Source of the DNA: Oceanospirillaceae bacterium
GTDB taxonomy: Bacteria; Pseudomonadota; Gammaproteobacteria; Pseudomonadales; Oceanobacteraceae
DNA length: 64,000 nucleotides
Direction of reading: 5' to 3'
Assembly: GCA_002724925.1 (NCBI GenBank)
Contig: PBQA01000027.1
Coordinates: forward strand, 1 to 64,000
Part shown: positions 55,055-64,000 of the stretch, one piece after another
Numbering within the stretch: the stretch's first letter is position 1
Layout of the letters: the number at the start of each line of letters is the position of its first letter
Notes under the pieces: generated by a model
The model's database searches: none
Seen by the model: the letters and a program-made list of their open reading frames with translations, nothing else
Told to the model about the DNA's origin: nothing
Translations under genes and position numbers: made by a program

Positions 55055-56251
55055 ATGAATACTCCAGAGCGTCACGGTATCCATATTCATACCGCCAGAA
55101 CAATAGCTTCTCCCATGTTGCTGACGATTAAAGACAAGGCAGCTGCTGAGCCCAGTTCCATCGAATGGCAGGCAATGGGGCAGCAGCTTCTTTGTGGTGA
55201 TCCGCTAGCAGATGACGTAGCAGCCTGGTTGGCTCGCGGAGAAGGACAGTGGTCTGATATCGAGCGTGCCTTGCACAGCGACGCTGACGGTGTAACTTCA
55301 CTGGCTGCACCCATTCAAGCTTTTATGCAGCATGTTCGTCAGCGCCCCGCTTGGCTTGATGAGCATTCACTGATCAGAGGTTGTGACGTCGTCGCCAGGT
55401 CAGGTAAAACAGGCATGCGTATCCTGCGCGATTTTGGCCTTATGGCTGGCTATCAGGCGAGCGCGATTAATCAGACATTGTTGAAAACGGGGGCTCTCGA
55501 AAAGGGTGCACAGCGCCGAGTGGCTGAAACCACCAAATGGTGGATGGACGCTACCGAGCCCGGAGCGATTCTACCTGGAGGAACGGGCTTCGTTACCACG
55601 CTTCGGGTCAGGCTGATTCACGCCATGGTTCGCAGACAACTGGCGGCTCGTGAAGACTGGGACCATGAGTATCTGGGCTTGCCCGTGAATCAGTTGGATA
55701 TGCAGGTCACTTACCTTGCGTTTTCAGTCATGTTTCTTCTTGGCCAGCGCGTACTCGGAGTGCCTGTGTCAAAGCAAGAGGGCGCGGATGTCATGCACCT
55801 CTGGCGGTATATTGGCTGGTTGATGGGGCTGGATGAGTCGTTGTTGGTAGATAGTGAGCAGGCGGGACGTATCGCGTTGTATCGTAACCTGTTAAGTCAG
55901 GCTCAGGCAGATGAGGGCTCGAAGCAGCTTGCGCAGGCTCTGATGGATGAACCGTTAGAGCGCCATTATCCTAACGCTCAGTGGTTGAGAAGTCATTGGG
56001 ATAAAGAAGTCCACCTGAGTATCCTGAGGCTGTTTGTTGGCTCACAAGGGATGCGCAGGCTTGGACTGCCGCCGTGCCGCTGGCCCTGGTATCCCTTTAT
56101 TTTTGCTCCGGTCAACGCCTTGACCCATCTTACCTTGCGGCTTCTGCCAGGTGGACGTGCCTTTTTAACCCGGCGGGGAAGGCGGGCACAGCAGCGGATG
56201 CTGAAAATCCTCTTTGGTGACTACAAACCCCAGATAAGACAGGTCACCTGA
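55055..56251 (+). CDS. MpaB-type oxygenase family protein (DUF2236, rubber-oxygenase-like)
   Basis: The 398-residue protein matches the MpaB/Lcp-like haem oxygenase fold: RPAWLDEHSLIRGCDVVARSG, DFGLMAGYQASAINQTLLKTGAL, GFVTTLRVRLIHAMVRRQL with the likely haem-ligand His, and QLDMQVTYLAFSVMFLLG followed by LWRYIGWLMGLDESLL. The substrate is unknown. A TetR-type operator covers its promoter. No signal peptide is evident. Confidence 0.82.
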   Translation: MNTPERHGIHIHTARTIASPMLLTIKDKAAAEPSSIEWQAMGQQLLCGDPLADDVAAWLARGEGQWSDIERALHSDADGVTSLAAPIQAFMQHVRQRPAWLDEHSLIRGCDVVARSGKTGMRILRDFGLMAGYQASAINQTLLKTGALEKGAQRRVAETTKWWMDATEPGAILPGGTGFVTTLRVRLIHAMVRRQLAAREDWDHEYLGLPVNQLDMQVTYLAFSVMFLLGQRVLGVPVSKQEGADVMHLWRYIGWLMGLDESLLVDSEQAGRIALYRNLLSQAQADEGSKQLAQALMDEPLERHYPNAQWLRSHWDKEVHLSILRLFVGSQGMRRLGLPPCRWPWYPFIFAPVNALTHLTLRLLPGGRAFLTRRGRRAQQRMLKILFGDYKPQIRQVT

Positions 56252-56332
56252 ACACATATTTCTACCAGACGTATTGAATTTATTCGTAAACTCAGAGAAT
56301 CTGAACTCCCACTTTCTAACTGAGTAATTACG

Positions 56333-57379
56333 TTGAAGTCAGCTCTGGTACTGGTAGGTAGCCTCGCGGCCGCTGTTGGTTGTGCAGCCATTTTGCATAA
56401 CGAACCGGCGGATGATGTTGAAAGCCGTCCGGCGCATCATATGCCGGATGGCACCTTTGTAAATACTGATGGCCAGGCGATCAGTAAATCCTTTACTGAC
56501 CTCTTGCGTTGGCGCTGGAACAGAACTGAGCCGTCTCCGCAACACTTCGATGTTATTCACCCAGACCCTGATGTCATTGCAAACCCAGCGACGACTCAGA
56601 TTACCTGGCTGGGACACAGTGCTTTTCTTTTACAAGTAAAGGGTAAGAATATTCTTACTGACCCACATTTTTCAAAGCGCGCTTCACCGCTAAGTTTTGC
56701 CGGGCCCAAGCGAATTGTCGCACCACCCCTGAACATCGACGAACTGCCACATATTCATGCCGTTGTGATTTCTCATAATCATTACGACCATCTGGATGAA
56801 GAGTCACTGACAGAGCTATACGAGAGACAGAAAGATGCGCCTCCATTATTTCTCGTACCGCTGGGCTTAAAGGAAGAGTTACTGAGCTACGACATTACCA
56901 ATGTCGTTGAAATGGATTGGTGGGAGTCTCACGAATATGAGGGTATGACGCTAACGGCTCTTCCTGTTAAGCATTGGTCTCAACGAACATTTTTTGACAG
57001 AAACAAAAGCCTTTGGGCGGGATGGTTAGTCGATATTGAGGACTTTCGATTTTTTCATACCGGTGACAGCGGTTACTCCGACGACTTTAGAAAAATTGGT
57101 GAGGACTATCCCGGTATTGACCTGGCGACCATTCCTATTGGAGCCTACGATCCGCGCTGGTTCATGAAAGATGCACACATGAGTCCCAAAGAGGCCGTTC
57201 AGACATTTATTGATCTCAAGGCCGGGAAGGCCATCGGAATGCACTGGGGGACTTTTATTCTGACGGATGAAGAAATGGATGAGCCGCCGGTGAGGTTGGC
57301 TGAAGCGCTGAAAGAAAAGGGGATTGAGGCGGGTAACTTCTCCGTGATGGATCACGGAGAAGTATCGATAATTAAGTGA
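56333..57379 (+). CDS. Metallo-beta-lactamase-fold hydrolase (NAPE-PLD/UlaG-like), exported
   Basis: The frame begins with TTG at 56333 after a stop at about 56325, so TTG is the probable start. A signal-like segment KSALVLVGSLAAAVGCAAI follows. The metal site reads SHNHYDHLD (H-x-H-x-D-H), with TWLGHSAFLLQ before it and FFHTGDSGYSDDF and MHWGTF after. The layout fits the L-ascorbate-lactonase/N-acyl-PE phospholipase D group. Its position after the MpaB-like gene suggests, weakly, a shared lipid-related pathway. Confidence 0.85.
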   Translation: MKSALVLVGSLAAAVGCAAILHNEPADDVESRPAHHMPDGTFVNTDGQAISKSFTDLLRWRWNRTEPSPQHFDVIHPDPDVIANPATTQITWLGHSAFLLQVKGKNILTDPHFSKRASPLSFAGPKRIVAPPLNIDELPHIHAVVISHNHYDHLDEESLTELYERQKDAPPLFLVPLGLKEELLSYDITNVVEMDWWESHEYEGMTLTALPVKHWSQRTFFDRNKSLWAGWLVDIEDFRFFHTGDSGYSDDFRKIGEDYPGIDLATIPIGAYDPRWFMKDAHMSPKEAVQTFIDLKAGKAIGMHWGTFILTDEEMDEPPVRLAEALKEKGIEAGNFSVMDHGEVSIIK

Positions 57380-57416
57380 TGCAAGCACCTCGGGGAGAGT
57401 CACTTGCACTCACTAG

Positions 57417-59681
57417 TCAAACCTCGGGTTGTGCCAACCTCATTGTGAAGGACACATTACGGTTTACGTGGTCTACTGTGACGCTATCTGAACGTAAATA
57501 GTAGCCAGGGCCAGCTCCGGGAATCCCCTCGGCACTTCCATTTGCGGATACACTCTCGGAAGTGAGATCAGAGGGCGATTTAACGACCAGCTGACCGCGC
57601 ATCCAGCTCGGGGCATATTCGCCAGCATTCTTGACCGGGGATTGGAACGTTCCACTTGCATAGCACGGAACGGATTGTCCTTCGTATGTGCAAGAGTAGG
57701 TATAAAGTCGATCTGGAGTGATATCGAAACTTGCGACGATTTTCTGTTGGTTGTCGACGATAGTATTCAAACGAAGGGTGTTCTCGCCTGAGTCCAAAGA
57801 AATGATGTCAAGTATTTGACTTCCACGGGATACATAGTCTCGGATGTAGCTTGCTGTAAATGCACTGACTACTTCCAGGTCGAGGCTCGTGGCTCCGTCG
57901 ATATAGCTCATTGGGGCTGAAAGAGGTGATCCGGAAAAGTCGCCGAGACGAATAGAGGTTCTGTTACCGCTATTATCGGTGACAATTGCCTGACAAGGGA
58001 AGAATTCACCCAGCTCTCCATCAAGTGTCCCATAGCACGCGAATTCCATGGCATTTGACTGGAGAGTGTACTCCAGAGCTAGTTTACTGCCGTCAGTCGG
58101 GTGAGTAACCGTATCTTCAATGAATTGGCCCTGAATGGATACAAGAATTGGATATTGTTCACCAGGGTAAAGGCGGAAGGTACTGTATTCTAAGTCAGTA
58201 CTCGTAGAGAACTGGCGTGCATAGTAGGTGTCTGTGGTGATTTGACCACGACATTCGGTGTTCCAGGTTTTAGTGCCATCATTCAGATAGCATGTAACGG
58301 TGTGGTCTTCCTGCTCATTCGTATTTGATTCTCGCATATCTACGACGACGCTGGTTGCCCCCAGTACTGTAGTAAAAGTGGTCTCACCATAGTAATAAAT
58401 ATCGTCATCAGTCGTGTAGGATGCTGCTGCCGTTAGATTCATCGATGGGGCGAGGTTTATTGCAGTTACACCTTCAGGGCCTACATTTACTGAGCGGGAT
58501 AGCCCATTGGTGTATATCCGAACAAAGCAGTTCTGGTCAGTGGTTAACTGTCGACCTTCGATGGTACAGGTCAACTCAAAAGACGCCCTGTCTCCTTGCT
58601 TATAATAATCCCAGTTCCACGTTGTGAAGTGCTCAACGGTGGCGATCAGGCGCATGCCTGTTGGTGATGTTGCAGACGCTACGATTTCACCAACGCCTTC
58701 TTCTACCCAAAGGCCGGTGGCTTCATCAAACCACCACATTTCGATTTCTTCGCCAATGGCGTAAATACGTCCGTCCGGTCCGGTTTCGGTCACCAGATCC
58801 ATTTCAATCTGTGCGCTGGCTTCTGCTGCCAGTTGCACTGGCTCACCGTTTTGGGTGAATTCAAAATCGATCATACCCAGTGAAAGAAGCTGAACAACTT
58901 CACTTTCTTCGGTCAGAGCAACGCCGCCACCCAGGTAGGACGCACCCATTTCACGGGTATCAACCGGCGTAACTGTGGCTGTGATTTCGCCAGTGACAGG
59001 GTCGCCGTTGGCGTCAACGAAGGCACCTGCTGGCAGGGTGACGCTGGTGTTCAGCTCACTATTTTCGACAGTCACTTCAGCGTCGTTGTTGAATGCAACT
59101 GGGGTAGCGCGCTCCATCAGGGTTAATTGCACATCGGCGCGTTCCTGTGATGCTGGCAGGTCAAATCGATAGCTTTGTGGAATGTAGCCCTCTTTACTGG
59201 CCGCGACGGTCAGAACAGAAGTCTGAGTGAGGCCAGTAAAAGCAGCAATACCCAATGCATCGCTTTCGACAGTGACACCGTCAATGGTCACAGTGACGTT
59301 TTCTAACGGAGCTTCTTCCATGTCCAGAAGTTCGACATTCACGGCGAAGTCAGCATTGAGTACTTCAGCGGGGATGACCTCCAGAGTAACTTCTGCTTCG
59401 CCTGTTTCACCTTCTTCATCGGTGATTTTTACGCTCAGAACATGCTCGCCGGCTGAGGAAATCAGGGCGTTATCGATAGGTAGGCTGCTGATGATAGTGC
59501 CATCAAGGTACCACTCATAAGCAATCTGGCCGACGGCCTCAGGATCAGCTTCCGCCTCATAGGTGAAAGGCTGGTTCTGGTTAACAGAATCAGGTGCGAT
59601 GATATCGACGGTTAGGGTATTACAGCCTGCCAACACCAGCGTCATAAGTAGCGTAGCAAGTAGTCCGGTTATTCGGGACAT
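57417..59681 (-). CDS. PKD-type multi-domain lipoprotein
   Basis: The 754-residue product has a lipobox VLAGC (Cys19). An Ig/PKD-like domain lies at about 25-105 (FTYEAEADPEAVGQIAYEWYLDG), a carboxypeptidase-regulatory-like domain at about 115-195, and a ZU5/FAM171-like stretch at about 200-340 (TLPAGAFVDANGDPVTGEITATVTPVDT). The rest is beta-rich with spaced Cys pairs. It is probably surface or periplasmic. Function unknown. No other lipoprotein-processing gene lies nearby. Confidence 0.75.
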   Translation of the reverse strand: MSRITGLLATLLMTLVLAGCNTLTVDIIAPDSVNQNQPFTYEAEADPEAVGQIAYEWYLDGTIISSLPIDNALISSAGEHVLSVKITDEEGETGEAEVTLEVIPAEVLNADFAVNVELLDMEEAPLENVTVTIDGVTVESDALGIAAFTGLTQTSVLTVAASKEGYIPQSYRFDLPASQERADVQLTLMERATPVAFNNDAEVTVENSELNTSVTLPAGAFVDANGDPVTGEITATVTPVDTREMGASYLGGGVALTEESEVVQLLSLGMIDFEFTQNGEPVQLAAEASAQIEMDLVTETGPDGRIYAIGEEIEMWWFDEATGLWVEEGVGEIVASATSPTGMRLIATVEHFTTWNWDYYKQGDRASFELTCTIEGRQLTTDQNCFVRIYTNGLSRSVNVGPEGVTAINLAPSMNLTAAASYTTDDDIYYYGETTFTTVLGATSVVVDMRESNTNEQEDHTVTCYLNDGTKTWNTECRGQITTDTYYARQFSTSTDLEYSTFRLYPGEQYPILVSIQGQFIEDTVTHPTDGSKLALEYTLQSNAMEFACYGTLDGELGEFFPCQAIVTDNSGNRTSIRLGDFSGSPLSAPMSYIDGATSLDLEVVSAFTASYIRDYVSRGSQILDIISLDSGENTLRLNTIVDNQQKIVASFDITPDRLYTYSCTYEGQSVPCYASGTFQSPVKNAGEYAPSWMRGQLVVKSPSDLTSESVSANGSAEGIPGAGPGYYLRSDSVTVDHVNRNVSFTMRLAQPEV

Positions 59682-59900
59682 TGAGAAACACTCCGTGTGT
59701 AAATGATTTCAGGGTGAAGGGTATCCTGAAGTACTCGGTGATCCTTCACCTGCTGTAGTCGCCGCAAGGTGCGACGATTGGGACATTATGCCAGAGAAGC
59801 AGCTTCTTTGTACTGTCTTTGAGCGACAGTATGAGTGACAAAGTGAGCGTCTATAGTAAGTGCTAAGTGCCTGAGCAAGCGACTGTGAGGCCGTCGCAGA

Positions 59901-60902
59901 TTAGCTTTTTCTTTCTGATCGCTGGCGTTGCGCTTCTTTGTAGGCAAGCTTTTCTTTTCGTCGCTGATCACGGATGTCATTCAGATCAGCGCCAAGATGA
60001 TCGAGGCCGCGTTCGCGCGCAAGTTGCATCTGTTGTTCACGCTGGCGGAAGCGTTCCTGCTGCTCTGCGGTGTATTCATCTATGCAATGATGACAACTGA
60101 CGCCTGCTTCGTAATCGGCGTGTTGTTTGTCTTCATCAGTGATCGGACGGCGACACGCGTGACATAGGTCGTAGTGACCCTTGTTCAGCTGATGGTCGAC
60201 ACTTACCCGGTTATCGAACACATAACATTCGCCTTCCCACATGCTCTGATCTGCAGGGACTTCTTCCAGGTACTTAAGAATACCACCCTCAAGGTGGTAG
60301 ACCTCTTCGAATCCCTGTTCTTTAAGGTAGGCAGTAGATTTTTCACAACGAATACCCCCGGTACAGAACATGGCAACCTTCTTGTGCTGCCCTGGATCGA
60401 GTTGTTCTTTTACGTATTGAGGAAACTCGCGGAAGGTGTCTGTCTCTGGATTGACGGCACCTTTGAAGGTACCAATACCAATTTCGTAGTCATTTCGCGT
60501 GTCGATCAGAGTAACGTCAGGATCTGAAATCAAATCATTCCAGTCGGCAGGTTTCACATACGTACCTACCGTGTGGCGAGGGTCGATGCCTTCTACGCCC
60601 ATGGTCACGATTTCTTTCTTTAGTTTGACTTTGGTCCTATAGAAGGGCATTTCGTTTTCATAGGACTCTTTGTAACTGATGTCAGCGAGGCGGTTGTCTT
60701 GAGCCAGCCATTGAAGCAGTTGATCGATACCTTCACGCGAACCGGCAACCGTACCGTTAATACCCTCTTTAGCGAGGAGTAAGGTTCCTTTGATGCCGAA
60801 AGCGACCATAGCATCGTGAAGTGGCTCACGTTTTGCTTCGTAATCATCAAGTGTCACAAACTTGTACATTGCACAGATGACGAAAGAATTGGGCTGACTC
60901 AT
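59901..60902 (-). CDS. trhO: tRNA uridine(34) hydroxylase, rhodanese-related
   Basis: The 333-residue protein (start ATG 60902, [15 protein letters not shown]) matches the YceA/TrhO family. It has [22 protein letters not shown], the rhodanese loop [11 protein letters not shown] with Cys and the following Arg, [15 protein letters not shown] and a C-terminal zinc-ribbon-like CHACRRP...CHHC. It makes 5-hydroxyuridine at tRNA position 34 with prephenate-linked or oxygen chemistry. The frame extends to 61040 without conserved residues. Confidence 0.9.
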   Translation of the reverse strand: MSQPNSFVICAMYKFVTLDDYEAKREPLHDAMVAFGIKGTLLLAKEGINGTVAGSREGIDQLLQWLAQDNRLADISYKESYENEMPFYRTKVKLKKEIVTMGVEGIDPRHTVGTYVKPADWNDLISDPDVTLIDTRNDYEIGIGTFKGAVNPETDTFREFPQYVKEQLDPGQHKKVAMFCTGGIRCEKSTAYLKEQGFEEVYHLEGGILKYLEEVPADQSMWEGECYVFDNRVSVDHQLNKGHYDLCHACRRPITDEDKQHADYEAGVSCHHCIDEYTAEQQERFRQREQQMQLARERGLDHLGADLNDIRDQRRKEKLAYKEAQRQRSERKS

Positions 60903-61132
60903 AAAGAAACCTACTGGATCTGAGAAGTCGGCAAAACCGCTGTAGCGGACGCCTGAAACTGGAAAATACGGGCCTGAGAGGCTAAACGCGGCGGAGTATA
61001 CCTTAAAGTAGTTTTTACGGCATGCTCTGTAGCTTTTCATGCCGGGTCTGTGTGAATCTACTCACAGTCTGCTGCGATGGACTAGAGTTAAATGTGAGCA
61101 GTTCACAAAAACTGAGCGGAAGGATGCTGATT

Positions 61133-62044
61133 ATGTGGCTAACCATAGGCTTTGCTTGCCTTGTACTTTTTGCAGTAGCGATGTTAATGCACCGTTTTAC
61201 GGCAGAGTGGAAGGGAGTGCCGGGTGAGTATGCAGGAATCAACTATGAGTATCGGACTCATGAAGGCAGATCGGGTCGGCAGATTAAGGTCGGCATGGAA
61301 GTATCCCTCAGGTACGATTTCGTAATGCGCCGACATGGTGCGTTTGATCGCCTGTTGTCCCGCGTCGGTGTCGACAGCGATAAGCGAATCTGTAACCCCG
61401 CGTTTGATGACTCTCTTCTTATCCTTTCAGATGATTTCACGGCCTCACAGGCTCTCGCTGCGGCGCCAGGCTTGAGTGATAAGCTCTTGAGAATGTTCAA
61501 TCTTGGATCTGCAGATACAGTTCAGATTAATAAATTGGTTTGTCGTCGTGGGCGGTTATGGGCTTTGGTCGATGACAACTCGCAGGACAGAGAACAAATG
61601 AGCGCCTTCGCCGATGTGGCTCTGCCTGCAATGGCTGAGTTTGCTGAAATACTTCAGCGACTCGAAGGGCCTGAGCGCGAGCAGCGGCCTGATCGTTATG
61701 CGGTTCCAGCCGTGGCTTTTCTTCTGTTAGCGACTGGGTTTCTGACGAAAGGTGCACTGGTATGGATTGAAACTGGCGCACAATTGCCAGATACCAACCT
61801 GATGCTGCAATCGCTTATGTTTGGTGGCCTGGTCGCTCTGGCTCTTGGTGTTATCACCATTCGATTGATGCACTACAACTTTGGTAACCACAAGGTGTTT
61901 GCCGAGTTGTTCTTCATTGGCATGCTTGGAGCGTCAGCGACACTGTACGCAGAAAAGGCAATAGAGAACAGAGCCAATGCCGGTTTTGTTCAACTCAACT
62001 CAGTGGAACTCGTGGAATCGCAACAAGGAAAAGCGCGCAGCTGA
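61133..62044 (+). CDS. Membrane protein of unknown function
   Basis: The preferred start is ATG 61133 (MWLTIGFACLVLFAVAMLMHRF), with GGAAGG ten bases upstream; ATG 61124 and the frame start 61022 are less likely. There is one N-terminal TM helix, a soluble domain of about 165 residues and three TM helices near the C-terminus. No known motif. It is convergent with rnfE, and its stop codon lies within a terminator stem. Confidence 0.65.
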   Translation: MWLTIGFACLVLFAVAMLMHRFTAEWKGVPGEYAGINYEYRTHEGRSGRQIKVGMEVSLRYDFVMRRHGAFDRLLSRVGVDSDKRICNPAFDDSLLILSDDFTASQALAAAPGLSDKLLRMFNLGSADTVQINKLVCRRGRLWALVDDNSQDREQMSAFADVALPAMAEFAEILQRLEGPEREQRPDRYAVPAVAFLLLATGFLTKGALVWIETGAQLPDTNLMLQSLMFGGLVALALGVITIRLMHYNFGNHKVFAELFFIGMLGASATLYAEKAIENRANAGFVQLNSVELVESQQGKARS

Positions 62045-62066
62045 GTGATTGGCTCAGCTGATTTTT
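62038..62066 (+). terminator. Terminator that contains both convergent stop codons
   Basis: CAGCTGAG-TGATTGG-CTCAGCTG followed by ATTTTT. The left arm holds the TGA of the plus-strand gene, and the right arm holds the TGA of rnfE on the minus strand. The T-run favours plus-strand termination. Confidence 0.85.
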
Positions 62067-62767
62067 CCTGTCACCCGTACCCGTTTCGAACCCGCTTCAA
62101 CCGGTGCTGCCTTCGCGGCGGCGGCCTTATCTATCCGGTCATCAATCAAATTCTTGAGGGCGATCAGCAAGCCCATGCCCACAAATGCCCCCGGCGGAAG
62201 AATGGCAAAAAGAAAATCAGGGTAACCATCGACCAGAACAATCTTCCAGTCAGCGGCGGAAGGGCCGAACAAGAGTTCCATACTTCCGAAAAGCTGACCC
62301 TGCCCCAGAACTTCGCGCAGTGCGCCAAGTAGTACGAGAACAACGGTAAAACCAATGGCCATCATTACACCATCTACCACTGACGGCAGGATGGGGTTCT
62401 TGGAAGCGAACGCATCGGCCCGGCCAAGGATTGCGCAGTTAGTCACGATCAGGGGAATAAAAATACCGAGTACCTCATACAGCTCGTAAGTAAACGCCTG
62501 CATGGTCAGTTCGGCGACGGTTACGAAAGAAGCAATGATCATGACGAACGCTGGCAGTCTAACCGCGTCAGACACATGGTTGCGGATAAGAGATACTGAG
62601 AGGTTCGAACCGACTAATACCATCATGGTCGCCAGACCCAGGCCAAGAGCGTTGACGACAGAGCCCGTCACGGCCAGAAGAGGGCATAGCCCCAATAACT
62701 GAACAAGTGCCGGGTTATTTTTCCACAGTCCATCGAGGGATATATCTCTGAGTGACTTAGTTGCCAT
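62054..62767 (-). CDS. rnfE: Ion-translocating oxidoreductase complex subunit E
   Basis: The 237-residue integral membrane subunit of the Rnf complex (ferredoxin:NAD oxidoreductase coupled to ion movement). Start ATG 62767 ([31 protein letters not shown]) with GGAG upstream. [16 protein letters not shown] and [17 protein letters not shown] are typical. It overlaps rnfG by 11 bases. The usual nth gene does not follow. Confidence 0.93.
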   Translation of the reverse strand: MATKSLRDISLDGLWKNNPALVQLLGLCPLLAVTGSVVNALGLGLATMMVLVGSNLSVSLIRNHVSDAVRLPAFVMIIASFVTVAELTMQAFTYELYEVLGIFIPLIVTNCAILGRADAFASKNPILPSVVDGVMMAIGFTVVLVLLGALREVLGQGQLFGSMELLFGPSAADWKIVLVDGYPDFLFAILPPGAFVGMGLLIALKNLIDDRIDKAAAAKAAPVEAGSKRVRVTGKIS

Positions 62768-63422
62768 CGCTGTTTTCTCCCGAAAGTGCGTTGCCGTAGA
62801 GCAGTTCATCGCGGTGCATATCAAAGAATTTCAATGCGCGTTTCACGGCTCTGACAACGGCACGTGGCGTGATGGTTGCGCCAGTGAATTGGTCAAAGGT
62901 ACCGCCGTCTTTTTTCACTGCCCATTGCTCTGGTGCTGGGCTAGCGAGAGATTTCCCCTCGAAACCGGTGATCCAGTCAGACTTCCGGACTTCAACCTTA
63001 TCGCCTAATCCGGGTGTTTCGCGGTGAGCGACGACCCGAACGCCAGCAAGCGTTCCGTCGGCCTTCACACCGACAATCAGATCTACTTCAGCTGTATACC
63101 CATCGGGTGCCACCGCGGGCAGAATGACGGCGCTGACTTCACCGTTATTTCGGGCGCGGTAGATCAGGGCGCTATCGGGCAATGGACCGAGCAGCTGTTG
63201 ATTGAATCGCGCATCAACATTCATTGTGTCGTTAAGCAAGTCATTGTCGTAACTGCTGGCCGGAAGAATTTCATTCAGTGCACGTGCTTCCGCAGCCTTA
63301 ATATTGTACGCAATCCGATCAGCAGTCAGTGTTTGAGCAACAGCAATTGCGCCCGCTGTAACGACGGCAAAAATCGCCAGCCCCACAGCATTCTTGCGGA
63401 TGGCTGAGAGTAACTCGAACAT
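62757..63422 (-). CDS. rnfG: Ion-translocating oxidoreductase complex subunit G
   Basis: The 221-residue protein has an N-terminal TM helix (residues 12-32) and a periplasmic FMN domain ending in [17 protein letters not shown], where the second Thr of the S/T-G-A-T motif carries covalent FMN. It starts on the rnfD stop (TAATG). Confidence 0.93.
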   Translation of the reverse strand: MFELLSAIRKNAVGLAIFAVVTAGAIAVAQTLTADRIAYNIKAAEARALNEILPASSYDNDLLNDTMNVDARFNQQLLGPLPDSALIYRARNNGEVSAVILPAVAPDGYTAEVDLIVGVKADGTLAGVRVVAHRETPGLGDKVEVRKSDWITGFEGKSLASPAPEQWAVKKDGGTFDQFTGATITPRAVVRAVKRALKFFDMHRDELLYGNALSGENSDGN

Positions 63423-64000
63423 TATTTATCCCCCGGTTTCAGACCGCGCTTAGGCTTGCTGTGGCCATAGCTTCGTGGCTGGGTGTAGGCATCAATGAAG
63501 GGGGCAGCAAAATTCATCAGAAGCACAGCGAAGGCGACGGCATCTGGGTAGGCTCCCCATGTTCGGATCACGTAGAGAAGAACTCCGATACCCGCACCGT
63601 AGATCAGTTTTCCCGTGGGGGTTGTCGATGCTGAAACCGGGTCTGTGGCAATGAAGAATGCTCCTAGCATAGTTGCACCACTGAGCAAATGCAGTGACAG
63701 CGGCGTATACAGGTCTTCGTCCCACCCCAGAATCAGTGAGCAGATACTGAGCGCTACGAGCATGGATACGGGAATATGCCAGGTAATGATGCGTCGGGCC
63801 ATCAGGAAAAGACCGCCTGCAAGGAACGCCAGATTGACCCACTCCCAGCCACCGTTCAGCCAGCCGTTAAATGTATTTCGCTGGAGAAGCTCATCAGAGG
63901 TCTCCTTGCTGATGAGGTGTTTATATTGGTCAAGCGGAGTGGCGCCTGTGAATGCGTCAGCTGCTGACGACGATCCCGTAAATATGATGCTCAATGCTTC
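63422..64000 (-). CDS. rnfD: Ion-translocating oxidoreductase complex subunit D (C-terminal part, cut by window edge)
   Basis: The frame is open to the right edge. It contains [16 protein letters not shown], whose Thr in the GAT motif binds FMN, then several TM helices ([51 protein letters not shown]). Length here is about 192 residues against about 350 for the full protein. Confidence 0.93.
   Translation of the reverse strand, partial: EALSIIFTGSSSAADAFTGATPLDQYKHLISKETSDELLQRNTFNGWLNGGWEWVNLAFLAGGLFLMARRIITWHIPVSMLVALSICSLILGWDEDLYTPLSLHLLSGATMLGAFFIATDPVSASTTPTGKLIYGAGIGVLLYVIRTWGAYPDAVAFAVLLMNFAAPFIDAYTQPRSYGHSKPKRGLKPGDK

Noticed and set aside
59682-59900. Possible small gene between the PKD lipoprotein and trhO
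   Set aside because: The only frame (59786-59980) overlaps trhO antisense and lacks a ribosome site or a family. I see no other feature there.

Overview
The window reads as a gammaproteobacterial chromosome segment, most like a marine member of the Oceanospirillales and relatives. The supporting signs are the valS-holC-rlmA-dapE neighbourhood, an rnf operon, purT, TrhO, a PaaT-free but RND-rich envelope gene set, many lipoproteins with calcium-binding repeats, and a SO_0444-type metal permease. The genus cannot be fixed from sequence reading alone. No rRNA, tRNA, CRISPR array or prophage was seen.

Region 1-13 kb is accessory. A FecA-like TonB receptor (cut by the left edge, with a Fur box) is joined by an ISL3-family transposase remnant to a molybdopterin oxidoreductase gene whose 3' end is lost. 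A multi-pass membrane protein, a 1407-residue lipoprotein with thrombospondin-3-type calcium repeats, and a compact operon follow. The operon encodes an AHH-type nuclease-like toxin, an Imm11-like immunity protein, a second immunity-like gene broken by an in-frame amber codon, and an endonuclease/exonuclease/phosphatase protein. REP/REPIN-like repeats punctuate 8.9-17.9 kb.

Region 13-18 kb holds a WYL regulator with a divergent small monooxygenase-like gene, two lipoproteins, and a HigBA toxin-antitoxin pair followed by a HepT-like gene that also carries an in-frame amber codon. Region 18-25.4 kb is core: valS, an unnamed companion, holC, rlmA and dapE on the minus strand, then hpt and cheX on the plus strand.

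Region 25.4-42.6 kb is an envelope-transport block. It runs TetR, MMPL-type RND exporter, LolA-like periplasmic protein and outer-membrane barrel, then a tripartite pump (NodT-type outer membrane factor, adaptor, RND transporter). Convergent to these are an orphan sensor kinase and a second RND transporter with its adaptor. Region 42.7-51.5 kb holds housekeeping genes: a pseudouridine synthase with a coupled 51-residue protein, two Nudix hydrolases, a gamma-carbonic anhydrase, purT, an SDR and a diguanylate cyclase.

Region 51.6-64 kb contains a MerR-controlled Cu/Zn permease with a classic 19-bp-spacer promoter, a DUF3833 lipoprotein, a VOC protein, a TetR gene divergent from an MpaB-type oxygenase and sharing two identical-geometry operators, a metallo-beta-lactamase-fold hydrolase, a PKD-type lipoprotein, TrhO, a membrane protein, and the rnfD-G-E part of an Rnf complex that runs off the right edge.
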